Shown here piece after piece: positions 22,407-32,517 of a stretch of 64,000 nucleotides of DNA (the stretch's first letter is position 1; every line of letters starts with the position of its first letter). The notes under the pieces are model-generated. The model was not told the origin of the DNA and did no database searches. It saw nothing but the letters and a program-made list of their open reading frames with translations. The stretch is from Gari tellinella (taxonomy: Eukaryota > Mollusca > Bivalvia > Cardiida > Psammobiidae), in contig OV277859.1 of assembly GCA_922989275.2 (NCBI GenBank), forward strand, positions 36,189,501-36,253,500, given 5' to 3'. Made by a program: the position numbers and the translations under genes.

Positions 22407-23692
22407 TTAAGTAAAGTAGAAACCTTCTAAAAGAGACTGATAATGATATTGATGGACTTTCCATGTTAACTTTTATGTTAAATATGCCCTTTTCCCAAGA
22501 GTTTGCCCTCTGCCACTTTTTCTATTCCCCTTTCCCCTTTTTAGAACCCTGGCATAAAAACCCCAATATAATTTACATACTTTCATCAGTCTTAATTTGA
22601 GCACACTTATAAGCTAGGATACAATGGAAGCATTCTAAAATCAACAACATTTTTTTTGCCAGACTGTATGAATATTATATATTATGTACATTTGTATAAC
22701 GTTTGTACGTAAAAGAGAAAAATTGCACATCTTTTAAATTGTTGGTGTTGGAGAGGCTTCTGTCAATCCAAGAGGGTTTGTATGCCCAATTTTAACATAA
22801 TAGAAATTGGGCTTTCTGATCTTGTTATCATAACATCTGACCATCCTTATGGCCACAAGCCCAGGCTGTAATCTAATACAACAGGAAATCCCTAGTGGTC
22901 AGGGCTAATACCCTAACACCTGTTCTATTTACATAAGTACTTAACCTTTCCACTACTAGAATAACATTTAACCCTTTTTGACAGGCTGAACAAGTTGTCT
23001 TTCTCTCTGGACTTGTCCGCAAAAATTGTTGGCTACTTGAATCCTAAAATAATTCTAAAAATTAACTTCACATCTCAACTCAATCATGATCTATTGCATG
23101 ACAATCTCGGATGCACAGAGATTCTTAATTCAAATACATGTTCTAATAAAAGAAAATGGCAAACTAGAGTAGCACTTTTTACTTTTAAAAACATTCTCCT
23201 GCTGAATACGGTATTCATATTCAAAACTCCACCCACTATGAACATCTATCATCATTCTGAACTATTTCACCGGCTAATAAAATATTGATTTTTTTTTCCA
23301 AAAATAGAGTGCAGACATTGCAGACCCTGATCAGACCTGATGCAGACGTACAGCCTATCCAGTCTCAAGCTGTCTGACCTGGGTGCACTGATTTAAAAAA
23401 TCGTCAAGATATGCTTATATATAGCAGGAAAAGGGTTATAAACTCTTGCATCATTACCGACCCCATTATTTACTATTGTCAAACAGATTGGAATCTTGCC
23501 ACTAAATCTTGGGCAAATAGTATTTTGGAAACCAGGAAATGCTTTATCAAATTGTTAGCCCTTACCCTCCTAAAATCCATTTGGCTGGTATTCAAATACA
23601 GTTTGAATTCTAATTCTAAAATGCTGACGGACTTAGAATCAGATCAGATAATGTAAAATCATTTGAAACTCCCTACTTTAAATATTTTTTAA

Positions 23693-23954
23693 CCCATTAC
23701 CCCAAAATAACAATTTTCTATATCCTAGAAGATTGTAGCTTAAAACAGGCACATTCTGCTTTACTTTCAACCTACCTGGTACTTTAAGCTATCTTACATG
23801 TTTTCCCTCATAGCTTAGTTGTCAGTGTTAAGACAAATTATATGTTCAACCTGATTGAAAATAAAGCAGAAAGCTCCTGTAGAAGCTGTCTGTTACTTTA
23901 ATCAGTGGTTGCCTATTTTCAATACGGTACTATAAACAGGCTATGGGGCAATGG
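23693..23954 (-). mobile_element. B-family MITE fused with E-type core
   Basis: TTAA-CCCATTACCCCAAAAT opens it and TATGGGGCAATGGG-TTAA closes it. The middle holds both GGCACATTCTGCTTTAC and AAGCAGAAAGCTCCTGTAG, so two cores are joined. Confidence 0.65.
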
Positions 23955-24113
23955 GTTAAACAACCAGGCAGTCTTAAATCGGCTGCCTTACATAATATAA
24001 AGAACTATGCCATAAAAGCTCAATGACAGGACTGTTAGTAAAACAGAAAGCTGACTTACAAGTTTCTACATTACATATGTAAAGTTTTGTCTAGCATTAT
24101 ATATAAGCATTAA

Positions 24114-24357
24114 CCCATTACCCCATAAATCCGCCTTTTTATGCCCTTTATATGTTTCTCCACTGAAGAAAATAGTTCCAATTTGAACAGTCACAAATAA
24201 AAATCTTAAGAAATATTTTTTATATTCTAGTAGATAATAGCTTAAAGCTGGCTGAAAGTAAAGCAGAATGTGCCTTAAGGCACATTCTGCTTTACTTTCA
24301 ACCTGTTTTAAGCAGTCACATGTTTTCTAAACTAGAAACAAGCTATGGGGTAATGGG
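24114..24357 (-). mobile_element. B-family MITE, complete
   Basis: TTAA at 24110 and 24358 bound CCCATTACCCCATAAATCCG and CTATGGGGTAATGGG. The core AGCAGAATGTGCCTTAAGG and its complement is intact. Confidence 0.92.
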
Positions 24358-24735
24358 TTAACTGTTTCAAGAGAACTTTCACACAGAGAACAAGGAATAC
24401 AAGTTTAACTGTATAAATGTTGACTCGGTATGTTATTAGCAGAATAAGGGTTAAAAGTTATCATCCAATGCAATCCATTGTTGAACAAAGCCTCTGTAAT
24501 CAATACGGTTATTACTGTTAGAGGCATTGAAGACCTACAAAGATAGTGAGACCAAAAAGTAATCACACAATAAGAAATTGAGACACAAACTAATCTCAGA
24601 GGTCCACTTCTGTCGACAGACCAAACTAATTTATCTGCCATGTCTAAAGGCCTGAGAGAGAGAGTCAAGTTCAACTTGTATTTTACCCGTTTCCTCATAT
24701 TCCTTTTAGACTAAATAGTCTGATAATTTCTGAGC

Positions 24736-24828
24736 CCACTACTCCAAAAATGCATCTTTTAACACCTTTAATTTATTCCTCACACAGAAGAAAATAGCTT
24801 CACTTTATACTTAGTCTCATCAATGAAC
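24736..24828 (-). mobile_element. B-family left fragment
   Basis: GAGCCCACTACTCC, ATGCATCTTTTAACACC and TTTATTCCTCACACAGAAG are B left sequence. The rest is absent. Confidence 0.55.
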
Positions 24829-25153
24829 CCCTGTGACTGCATGCTGAATTTGTGACAGGTGCCTTCTGTGGCTATCATTCTGAGAAGAGGGGAATGACTG
24901 AAAAATGAAAGTAATGCAGAAAGCCTTTGTGAGACTTTTTTCGTTGCCTTTGCCCTATATAAAGTAGGTGCCAGACTATCTTTAAGAGACCTTGATGCTT
25001 CTTCTTAATATAGTAAATAAACATTGCTATATTTAATAAATCATGTGGATTGGTAGTCTTCTTTTCTTACTAGATCACAGTTTAATTATAGCTGAAAATT
25101 GTTACATTTAGTAAACCAGGAGAATGTTTTTTTGTAGGAAGATGACAGTTTAA

Positions 25154-25397
25154 CCCATTCCCACATAGAAGCGCCTTTTAGCACATTTAATTTATTCCTC
25201 CACTAAAGAAAAGAGTTCCAATTTATACAGTAATAAACATGTACAACAAGAAATATTTTCAATAACCTAGTAGATAATAGCTTAAAGCAGGCTGAAAGTA
25301 AAGCAGAATGCGCCTTAGGGCGCATTCTGCTTTACTTTCAACCTGCTTTAAGTGGACACCTATATTCAATACTAGAGACATGCTATGTGGGAAAGGG
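25154..25397 (-). mobile_element. B-family MITE, complete
   Basis: TTAA at 25150 and 25398 bound CCCATTCCCACATAGAAGCG and TATGTGGGAAAGGG. The core GCAGAATGCGCC.TA.GGGCGCATTCTGC is near perfect. Confidence 0.92.
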
Positions 25398-25404
25398 TTA
25401 AGTA

Positions 25405-25644
25405 GCATACATGTAGTAATATAGCATAGCAATCATAATACAAGACAGATTGGAGAGGGTTAACCAAAGGTTCATATTTTGGAACCACTGAAGCTATCTA
25501 GGGATTTAGATCTATAGAGAGTATCAAATATCCTCCAACCCTATCAGGTCTTGTGAAACTGCTTCTATAATCCAAATAGAAATGGGATATAGTCTGTGCA
25601 CATAAAACCTCCAGGAAGAACTAATAATGACAAACTTGTGTTAA
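25405..25644 (+). repeat. dispersed direct duplication, copy 1
   Basis: The segment from ATAGCATAGCAATCATAATA to TAATGACAAACTTGTG recurs about 620 bp downstream. This copy lacks two short internal segments present in copy 2. Confidence 0.9.
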
Positions 25645-25898
25645 CCCTTTACCCCATAGTCAGTTTCTAATTTTGGAGACAGATGACCACTTAAAGCAGG
25701 TTGAAAGTAAAGCAGAATGCGCCTTAAGGCGCATTCTACTTTACTTTCAGCCTGCTTTATTAAAGCTACAATTTTCTAAGATATAGAAACTATTTCTTAT
25801 AGTACCTTTTCATGACTGTATAAATTGGAACTACATGTATATTCTTCTGTGGAGGAATAATTTAGATGCATAAAAAGGGGTATTTATAGGGTAATGGG
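25645..25898 (+). mobile_element. B-family MITE, complete
   Basis: TTAA at 25641 and 25899 bound CCCTTTACCCCATAGTCAG and TATAGGGTAATGGG. It starts exactly where duplication copy 1 ends. Confidence 0.92.
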
Positions 25899-26014
25899 TT
25901 AAGAAACCATGATGCTTCTTAACAAGTAGCTGGAGGTTTATCATGCCTTAAGCTTTCTGTTTTAGTTTCATCTTGCTTTAAGAAGCCATGCATTCATACC
26001 ACTTTCCTTTGAGT

Positions 26015-26287
26015 AGTGTAGTAACAGCATAGCAATCATAATACAAGACAGATTGGAGAGGGTTAACCAAGGGTTCATATTTTGGAAACTCTGAAGCTAT
26101 CTAGGGATTTATATCACATCAGTGGAGTATCAGTGTAAGATCTATAGAGAGTATCAAATATCCTCCAACCCTATCAGGTCTTGATTAATGAGATAGTGAA
26201 ACTGCTTCTATAATCCAAATAGAAATGGGATATAGTCCGTGCACATAAAACCTCCAGGAACAACTAATAATGACAAACTTCTGTTAA
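26015..26287 (+). repeat. dispersed direct duplication, copy 2
   Basis: It matches 25405-25644 with small substitutions and two extra segments (near ATCAGTGGAGTATCAGTG and ATTAATGAGATA). Confidence 0.9.
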
Positions 26288-26365
26288 ATCTTTCTCCATA
26301 GCCAACAGGGCAAGTTTTTAGCACATATAATTATGATATCCAACTGGTAAAGTGTTATGATTTAA

Positions 26366-26576
26366 CCCATAGTCTGTTTCTTAGTAGTTTTTAAGCAGGT
26401 TAAAAATAAAGCAGAGTGTGCATTCTGCTCTACTTTCAGTCTACTTTAAGCAACCATTTGCTAGAATATTATAAAATATGATCTTAAGGTATATTCATGA
26501 CTGTATAAACTGTAACTATTTTCTTCATTGGATGAATAAATTAAAGGAGCAAAATATGTATTTATGGAGTAATGGG
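26366..26576 (+). mobile_element. B-family MITE, shortened core
   Basis: TTAA-CCCATAGTCTG opens it and TATGGAGTAATGGG-TTAA closes it. The tip reads AGCAGAGTGTGCATTCTGCT. Confidence 0.83.
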
Positions 26577-26828
26577 TTAATGTTTAAGACAGCATCTTGA
26601 ACAACAGTTTTCTGTTTTATTTTCAGTCTGATTTAAGTTACCAACTGCCTTAAACCATGGAAAAAACCTTTGTATGTCTAAGATAGTCTCCTGACTTTTT
26701 TCATTAGGGGAACAACTTCTCTAGAATTAGTTTGACTAGATTGGTTACACAAGTTTGACATGGTCAGGTCATGTAACAAATGATTGCCCAAGACCTCCAA
26801 AACGGACTTACATCATCATCTATATTGA

Positions 26829-26865
26829 CAAGGCTCCAGATAACAGTAAGTAAACTGCTAGAATA
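26829..26865 (+). mobile_element. D-family, left piece of an interrupted copy
   Basis: CAAGGCTCCAGATAACAGTA and AGTAAACTGC match the D left end. The rest of this copy resumes at 27072, beyond an E element. Confidence 0.65.
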
Positions 26866-27071
26866 CAGTAAAACCCCTCTATTATGACCACTATATTTGG
26901 TAAATCATCATGGATTTAAGACAGGTGACTGCCTAAAGTAAGGTGAACTTAAAACAGAAAGCTCCTTAAGGAGCTTTCTGTTTTATGTTCACCTTGCTTT
27001 AGGCCGTCACCTGTCCTTAAATGCAATAAAATAACCTTTTTTTTAGTTGTGGTAATAGAGAGGTTTTACTA
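26866..27071 (+). mobile_element. E-family MITE inserted in a D element
   Basis: TA-CAGTAAAACCCCTCTATTA and AGAGGTTTTACTA-TA bound the full palindrome with tip AGAAAGCTCCTTAAGGAGCT. Confidence 0.9.
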
Positions 27072-27210
27072 TATCTTCAACATATTCTCCTATACATCTC
27101 AACAAAATCCAATGTTGTAACTCACAATAATATCATCTCTTTGAGTCAATTCTTAATGAGAATTAAGTCACATCATATGGTTGGTTTAATTTAAATATAA
27201 AGTCAAAATT
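27072..27210 (+). mobile_element. D-family, right piece, reaching the exon 3 splice donor
   Basis: ACATATTCTCCTATACATCT, ATCATCTCTTTGAGTCAATT and CATATGGTTGGTTTAATTTA follow the D order to its right third. Similarity fades just before the exon 3 GTAAGTA donor at 27217. Confidence 0.55.
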
Positions 27211-27217
27211 TACTTAC

Positions 27218-27539
27218 CCGCACCAAAGGCAAAGAAAAAGCTTTCATTTGGATTATCTTCGAGAAGACTCGCTGCTCGTAATGCCATTCTTTCATTGCGT
27301 TTATTAATAAGTTCTGTCCTGAAGTAATCATCTATCACTTCCGCAGTTTTTAAATGGTCTGGAGGTAGAGAGAAATTTAACAAGTTTGGAACTTGTGTGG
27401 AATCACGATTGAATATAATATCATTAAGGTCGCCACAGTTGTAGTGGTGGATTAAATCGTCTGTTGTGTACGGTATTGCACTATCACTGAGTCTGTACGA
27501 CTCATGTTGCCACAAGGTATGGTTTAAAGCAAACAGCAC
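27218..27539 (-). CDS. TIKI: TIKI metalloprotease, exon 3 (C-terminal half of catalytic domain)
   Basis: The exon is 322 nt, with acceptor TTTTTCAG and donor GTAAGTA at 27217. It enters in phase 0 and leaves one extra base (phase 1). The 107 complete codons begin [14 protein letters not shown] and include [40 protein letters not shown] and [11 protein letters not shown], all characteristic of TIKI. The exon ends FFFAFGA plus the first base of a Gly codon. In the family this stretch continues into a His (GAGH), the second GX2H of the active site, so the catalytic His must come from a further exon, not found in the window. NHT, NFS and NES are potential N-glycosylation sites. A D-family remnant split by an E element runs up to the donor. 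Confidence 0.96.
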
Positions 27540-27884
27540 CTGAAAAATACAATACAACAATTAAAATGAAATCCTGCTCAGATGGTTAAATTTTTTGACT
27601 ATAATTGTCAATAGAAAAGTCCCATCAGTTTGAAAACTATTAATTTGTACAATGACAATAGATAAACTTTTACCTTTTTTTTTAAAAGAAAACCCAAACA
27701 CTCTTTGAGCACTATATATAGCCTGCTCCTGTTCTAAATTTTTTAAAAATCTAAAACAAAGCAAACATGAAATGCCAAAGAACTTGGGGTCTCATTTTGG
27801 TCCAACCTTTTTGCATGTACGCAATTACGGTTTCACTTTTACTGATCAAAGAAATAACATTTACCAACATTGCATATTATATAT

Positions 27885-29117
27885 AAACAAGAGGGCCTGA
27901 AGGCCCTGATATCGCTCACCATTTGTAATGAAGCCTGATAGCTTTACCTTTGAATTTCATCCTTTTTATTCTAAATCCATTCAAGTTTGTCGACCTACTC
28001 TAGTATAGTAGAGTACATCAAAGGCAGATAACTAGAGCCTAAACAATACTGAAATGAAGCCTTTTTCTAGCATTTCAAAGTGTATCAGGGCAGGTAACTT
28101 TTGCCACAATGATTAGATTTCAACAATAATTGCACTCCTTTGAGAACGTATAGCTATATACTTTGTGTACAAGTATAATGAAAATCCATTGAAAACTGTA
28201 GTTGCAAGAGTGTAAATGCTTTAAAATATGGCATTTTCAGCAATTCAAAGGTAGATAACTCTTGATCTATTTGTCCGATTTCAACCATAATTACCCCTTT
28301 TCAAAATCTTATGGTCATATACAATCTGGGCAAGTTTGAGAGAGCTTGGATAAATATTGTGGCCTCTAGAGCATAAACACTGTTAAATATGTCATTTTCG
28401 GCAATTCAAAGGTAGATAACTCTTGACCTATTGGTCGGATTACAGCCATAATTGAACTCATCCGAAGTCTTATGGTAATATACAATCTGAGTAAGTTTGA
28501 GAAAGATTGGATAAAATTTGTGGCCTCTAGAGTGTAAAAACCCTTAAATATGGCATTTTCAGCAATTCAAAGGTACATGTAGATAATTCTCGACCTATTA
28601 GTCTGATTTACACCATAATCAAACTCATCTGAACTCTTATAGTCATATACAATCTGAGCAAGTTTGAGATATATTGGATAAAAATTGTGAACTCTAGAAT
28701 GTAAACTACGTAAAATATGGCATTTTCAGCAGTTCAAAGGTAGATAACTCTTGATCTATTTGTCCGATTTCAACCAAAATCGAACTCATCCAAACTCTTA
28801 TGGTGATATACATACAATCTGTGCAAGTTTTAGAAAGATTGTGTAAATATTGTGGCCTCTAGTGTGTAAACACTGTAAATATGGCAATTTCAGCAATTCA
28901 AAGGTTGATAAATCATGACCTAATTGTCCGATTTCAGCCATAATCAAACTCATCCGAACTCTTATGGCAATATACAATCTGAGCAAGTTTGAGAAAGATT
29001 GGATAAATATTGTGGCATCTAGAGTGTAAACACTAAAATAGTTGATGCCGCACGACGGACGACGGACATTCAAGGATTGCAAAAGCTCACCCTGAGCTAG
29101 CTCAGGTGAGCTAAAAA
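27885..29117 (+). mobile_element. pearl-like element with ~161-bp tandem units
   Basis: It begins AAACAAGAGGGCCTGAAGGC with a small hairpin and ATATCGCTCACC. A unique lead follows, then about five or six tandem units (about 28150-29035). It ends in the hairpin CTCACCCTGAGCTAGCTCAG before GTGAGCTAAAAAC. Unit marks (TCATCCGAA, GTGGCCTCTAGAGTGTAAAC) recur every 161-166 bp. Layout and unit length match bivalve pearl elements and 160-bp satellites as I know them. Terminal hairpins and lack of a target duplication also fit Helentron-type non-autonomous elements. Confidence 0.8.
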
Positions 29118-29557
29118 CCTACAAATGTTAGATATCTTCAAACACAACTGAAAAACAAACAACATGTACTGGAGCAAAATTCAAATTGAAAGGCTAGTAA
29201 CAAGTCATTTAAAAAATATTGTTAGTATTCGGAACAAGTAATTTAAACCCTGATGTATTTGAAAATGGGTCTATTTAAAAGTTAAACTGTTTTGTTAAAT
29301 TGTGGGTTTCACGTGTCTTTAAACCTAAAACTTGTGCAGACACTTATTTGGGACCCCATAAATTCAAATTAATTCTAGACCCCTGGTATCAGTGATGTCT
29401 CAATCTTCGAAAATTTGAATGGGATGACACCAACAAAATACTTCATCACTCCATCCTAAAGCCTTAAAATACTGTATATTCAAAAGAAATAATCCATTTC
29501 TTATAACTGACCAGTTTACAATGATTGCATGGATTTGTCCCAAAAATATTTACAAGT

Positions 29558-29632
29558 GTGACAAACAGTGTAGAACCAGATCAGAGGGCTCCTTCAGGAG
29601 CCCTCTGATCTGGGTCTACACTGTTTGCAAAG
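29558..29632 (+). repeat. A-type hairpin core, near perfect
   Basis: GACAAACAGTGTAGAACCAG, then ATCAGAGGGCTCCTTCAGGA, then the complement to CTACACTGTTTGCAAAGG. The outer A-family ends are not recognisable. Confidence 0.78.
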
Positions 29633-30026
29633 GATGTATATATACAGTCGCAGCAGTACAGAGGTTAAGCTTGAAGTGCTCTAATTATTTGGCAATCCAA
29701 CGAGAACAGAATAGATTATTCAAGTCATGATTATCCCTCTCCTGGCGGCACAAGATTCTGGCAGATAATCACAAAAGAAATTAAACCCTTTAGCGAGATC
29801 AAAGGACCTGACAAACTAAAGCTTTCAGATAAAGTAGTGATTTTTAACTATTAAGGGAAAGGCTAGAACTAGTAATTTGGGTCTAGACTGGACAAATGCT
29901 TTTACTCTCGTTGCACAAAATGGGGTGAAAATGAGTTAGAACGACCAAATTATCTTTTCTCAAAAGGAAATGCATGGGTTACACTTGGGTAGTCTATATG
30001 ACAATTTTTCTGCATTACTCTTGCCA

Positions 30027-30202
30027 AGGTACATTACCACATAGCCTGTAAAGCAGGTTGAAAGTAAAGCACATTCTACTTAACCATCAGCCTTAGTAGG
30101 AATTAAATTAGAAAATGCTCTTAATATGGTGAATATTTATGACTATTTTTTTCAGTGGAGAAATAAATAAAGGCATAAAAAAGCATATTTGTAGAGAAAT
30201 GG
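30027..30202 (+). mobile_element. B-family MITE, heavily deleted
   Basis: ACATAGCCTGTAAAGCAGG leads to a short core AAAGTAAAGCACATTCTAC. The right half ends GTAGAGAAATGGG-TTAA. Confidence 0.72.
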
Positions 30203-30687
30203 GTTAAGTAGACAACTTGCTATTTAAAAACATTTCATGATACAAACGTTTTTTCTTCTGATCAAGATGTCTTTTTGTACTTTTGTCCTGCATAAACACT
30301 TTGATAGCATCTACCTGTACCTCGAAGAAATGTCTTGTATCTGATGTCTTTACAATGAAGACTGAAAGAGCCTTATGAGAGACATCCTGCATCCCTGTAT
30401 GTGTCTTTTTAAAACGGGAGCTATCTGCTTTACTTTAAGTCAGCTTTAAGTGAACACATTGTCTTGAAAATTGGCAAGAAGCTATGATTGGTTTGGTTTG
30501 GTTTATGGGCTAATTGGACGCCCCAGAGAGAGGGGAGTGGATACAGAAAACCCCAGCGCAATGCACTACTCTTAATTATTAAGAAGACCAACTGTAAGAA
30601 TCAAGTATATTGTATCTTTCATTATGACATTGAAATATCGCTAAAGACAGGTATAGAGTATACTTTATACCTTTTAACCCTTTTAAC

Positions 30688-30771
30688 AATTCGAGGGCTT
30701 GGTGCAAAACTATTGTAACTCCCTCACAATTGTGAGGGAGTTACAATAGTTTTGTACCAAGCCCTCGAATT
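30688..30771. repeat. 84-bp loopless palindrome
   Basis: Two 42-base arms with one mismatch, starting AATTCGAGGGCTTGG, meet with no spacer at CACAATTGTG. It belongs to none of the window's families. TTAAC-like sequence lies just left of it. Confidence 0.9.
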
Positions 30772-31085
30772 ATGAATGACTAGCTACTCTGTTTAATTGT
30801 CATCTGCTTTATGAAATTGAGTATCTTGTCTTTATAATTACAGATACGTTATCCAAAATGGAAACAGTTTGCATTCTGATCAGATGCTGTCAGTTCCCTA
30901 ATGTATTTGAGCTGGACCCAAACAATTTGCAAATGCCAAGAAAACATTGTTTCCACCATACATTTAAAGGGTTAAGATCAAAGCATGGGTAACAATAAAA
31001 CTGGAAACCTGTTAGCAGGAAGTCAGTAAATGCTCTAATGTAGCTAATAATTAGCCTACTTAGAACAGGTCAGTATACTCAAGTA

Positions 31086-31485
31086 CAGTAAAATCTCTAT
31101 TACCAGGGCTCCAGATAAGAGGTAGTTATTTCAACAAATCAAACATTTTCTCACTCATTTCAGCACCAAATCCTATGGTGTTACTACTCATTAGAATCGT
31201 CTCTTTGAGACGATTCTAATGAGTAGTAACACCATAGGGTTTAGTTCAGAAATAAAGATTTTAGTTTTGGAAAAACTACCCTTATCTGGTGCTCTGTATT
31301 ACTACCACTGCCAGAAATGTGTAAATTTTTACGACAAGTGAGTGCCTAAAGCAAGGTGACAGTAAAACAGAAAGCTCCTTTTGGAGCTTTCTGTTTTACT
31401 GTCACCTTGGTATTAGCTGTCAGCAGTACTTTTCACCCATCAATTAACCATCAATTTAAGAGTTCATGATATAGAGGTGTTACTG
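31086..31485 (+). mobile_element. E-family MITE interrupted by a D element
   Basis: CAGTAAAATCTCTATTAC, then the D element 31104-31296, then TATTACTACCACTGCC and the core GTAAAACAGAAAGCTCC with complement, ending AGAGGTGTTACTG-TA. Confidence 0.85.
31104..31296 (+). mobile_element. D-family MITE inside an E element
   Basis: It is complete, with an exact 6-bp duplication TATTAC (31098-31103 and 31297-31302) of E sequence. Confidence 0.92.
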
Positions 31486-32086
31486 TATTCTAAGAGCTCT
31501 TGTAAACCAATACTGAGCTATGGAACACTTATTCTTCCAATTTGAATGATACTTAATGTGAAGAAAATGCGTTAAAATTAGAAAATGACAGATTTTCTGC
31601 AAATGATGTTGATTATGAGTTATAATTTAAAACCTGAGTCACAAACAGACTGGAGCCTGAGTTGTGCTGAGTTTTAGCACAAAAGCCTTTGTTGGTCAGA
31701 AAAGAATAATGATGTTAATATTTAGGGTTGTTCTTCAGAAAATATTTCAGAAACAATAAAAGCAAAATTATCAGTGCCTTGCAATAGTCCTTAAGAATTT
31801 TTAGCCCTCTGATGAGGGTTTTTACTGTTTGCTTATTCTACACACTATATATACCAGTATGCTGGTTTCAAGCATATACCCCAGTGACCTTCCTACGTTG
31901 TCGTGGGCTGTGAGGCTTAATTGTCTTAAGGAATGTTTTTGTTTATTAGACCAAGATTATCCCCTCTGCCAAGAACTAAAAGAAAGGCAGGTCAGTGACT
32001 TTGATCCCAAGCCCTGCTTCACAATGGATGAGATTAACCAATATCATCTTCCTGAAATCATCATCATCTCATTTCATCATTCATTG

Positions 32087-32178
32087 GCCTGTAAAACCTA
32101 TTTTGTGTTGCAGCTTCGTAAAACCAAACTCAGCCTGTAAAACCTATTTTGTGTTGCAGCTTCGTAAAACCAAACTCA
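32087..32178 (+). repeat. exact 46-bp tandem duplication
   Basis: Two identical units beginning GCCTGTAAAACCTATTTTGT lie side by side. The unit is 46 bp, so it would shift any reading frame crossing it. Confidence 0.95.
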
Positions 32179-32292
32179 TGCAGCACAGAATATTAGTTAA
32201 ATCTGATTCAAGCATTTGTTCACTCTTTCCCTTACTCATTCAACTATAAGAGCATGAAGATTATCATATTTCTTTTTACCTATCTGTCGTAA

Positions 32293-32515
32293 CCTTTTAC
32301 CCGTTAGCCTGTTTCTAGTTTTGAAAATAGGTGACTACTAAAAGTAGGTTGAAAGTAAAGCAGAATGCGCCATATCAGCTGCTTTAAGCTATTATCTGCT
32401 AGAATGATGAAAGAATTAAATATGACACATATTCATTATGGTATATATTGGAACTATTTTCTTCAGCGGATTAATAAAATGCATGTGCTAAAAGTCGCTT
32501 CTATCAGGTAAAGGG
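32293..32515 (+). mobile_element. B-family MITE, right core arm deleted
   Basis: CCTTTTACCCGTTAGCCTG at the left and TATCAGGTAAAGGG-TTAA at the right. The core AAGCAGAATGCGCC passes straight to GCTGCTTTAAGC. A pearl-like element starts at its right TTAA. Confidence 0.82.
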
Positions 32516-32517
32516 TT

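Larger units (their letters stand above)
1..27217 (-). other. TIKI: TIKI intron 3, partial (at least 27.2 kb), no exon 4 recognised
   Basis: This region lies downstream of the exon 3 donor. The next exon should start in phase 1 and complete Gly then His of GAGH, followed by a short TIKI block. No minus-strand stretch with that signature was recognised by eye, so exon 4 probably lies beyond position 1, though a very short exon could be missed. Plain AT-rich sequence without a supported feature fills most of 363-1724, 1918-2350, 2587-3186, 6178-6655, 9483-10510, 11744-12450, 13367-13808, 14679-15000, 19610-19998, 21821-22193 and 22411-23692. Confidence 0.6.

Noticed and set aside
22995..23288. 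A 97-codon plus-strand frame
   Set aside because: It runs into an old dispersed repeat (CCCACTATGAACATCT) and has no domain.
28150..29035. Evenly spaced repeats considered as a CRISPR-like array
   Set aside because: Units are 161 bp with no spacers, in a eukaryotic intron, inside a mobile element.
31829..32249. Two overlapping plus-strand frames of 103 and 84 codons
   Set aside because: Both cross the 46-bp tandem duplication, and the similar tails come from that duplication.
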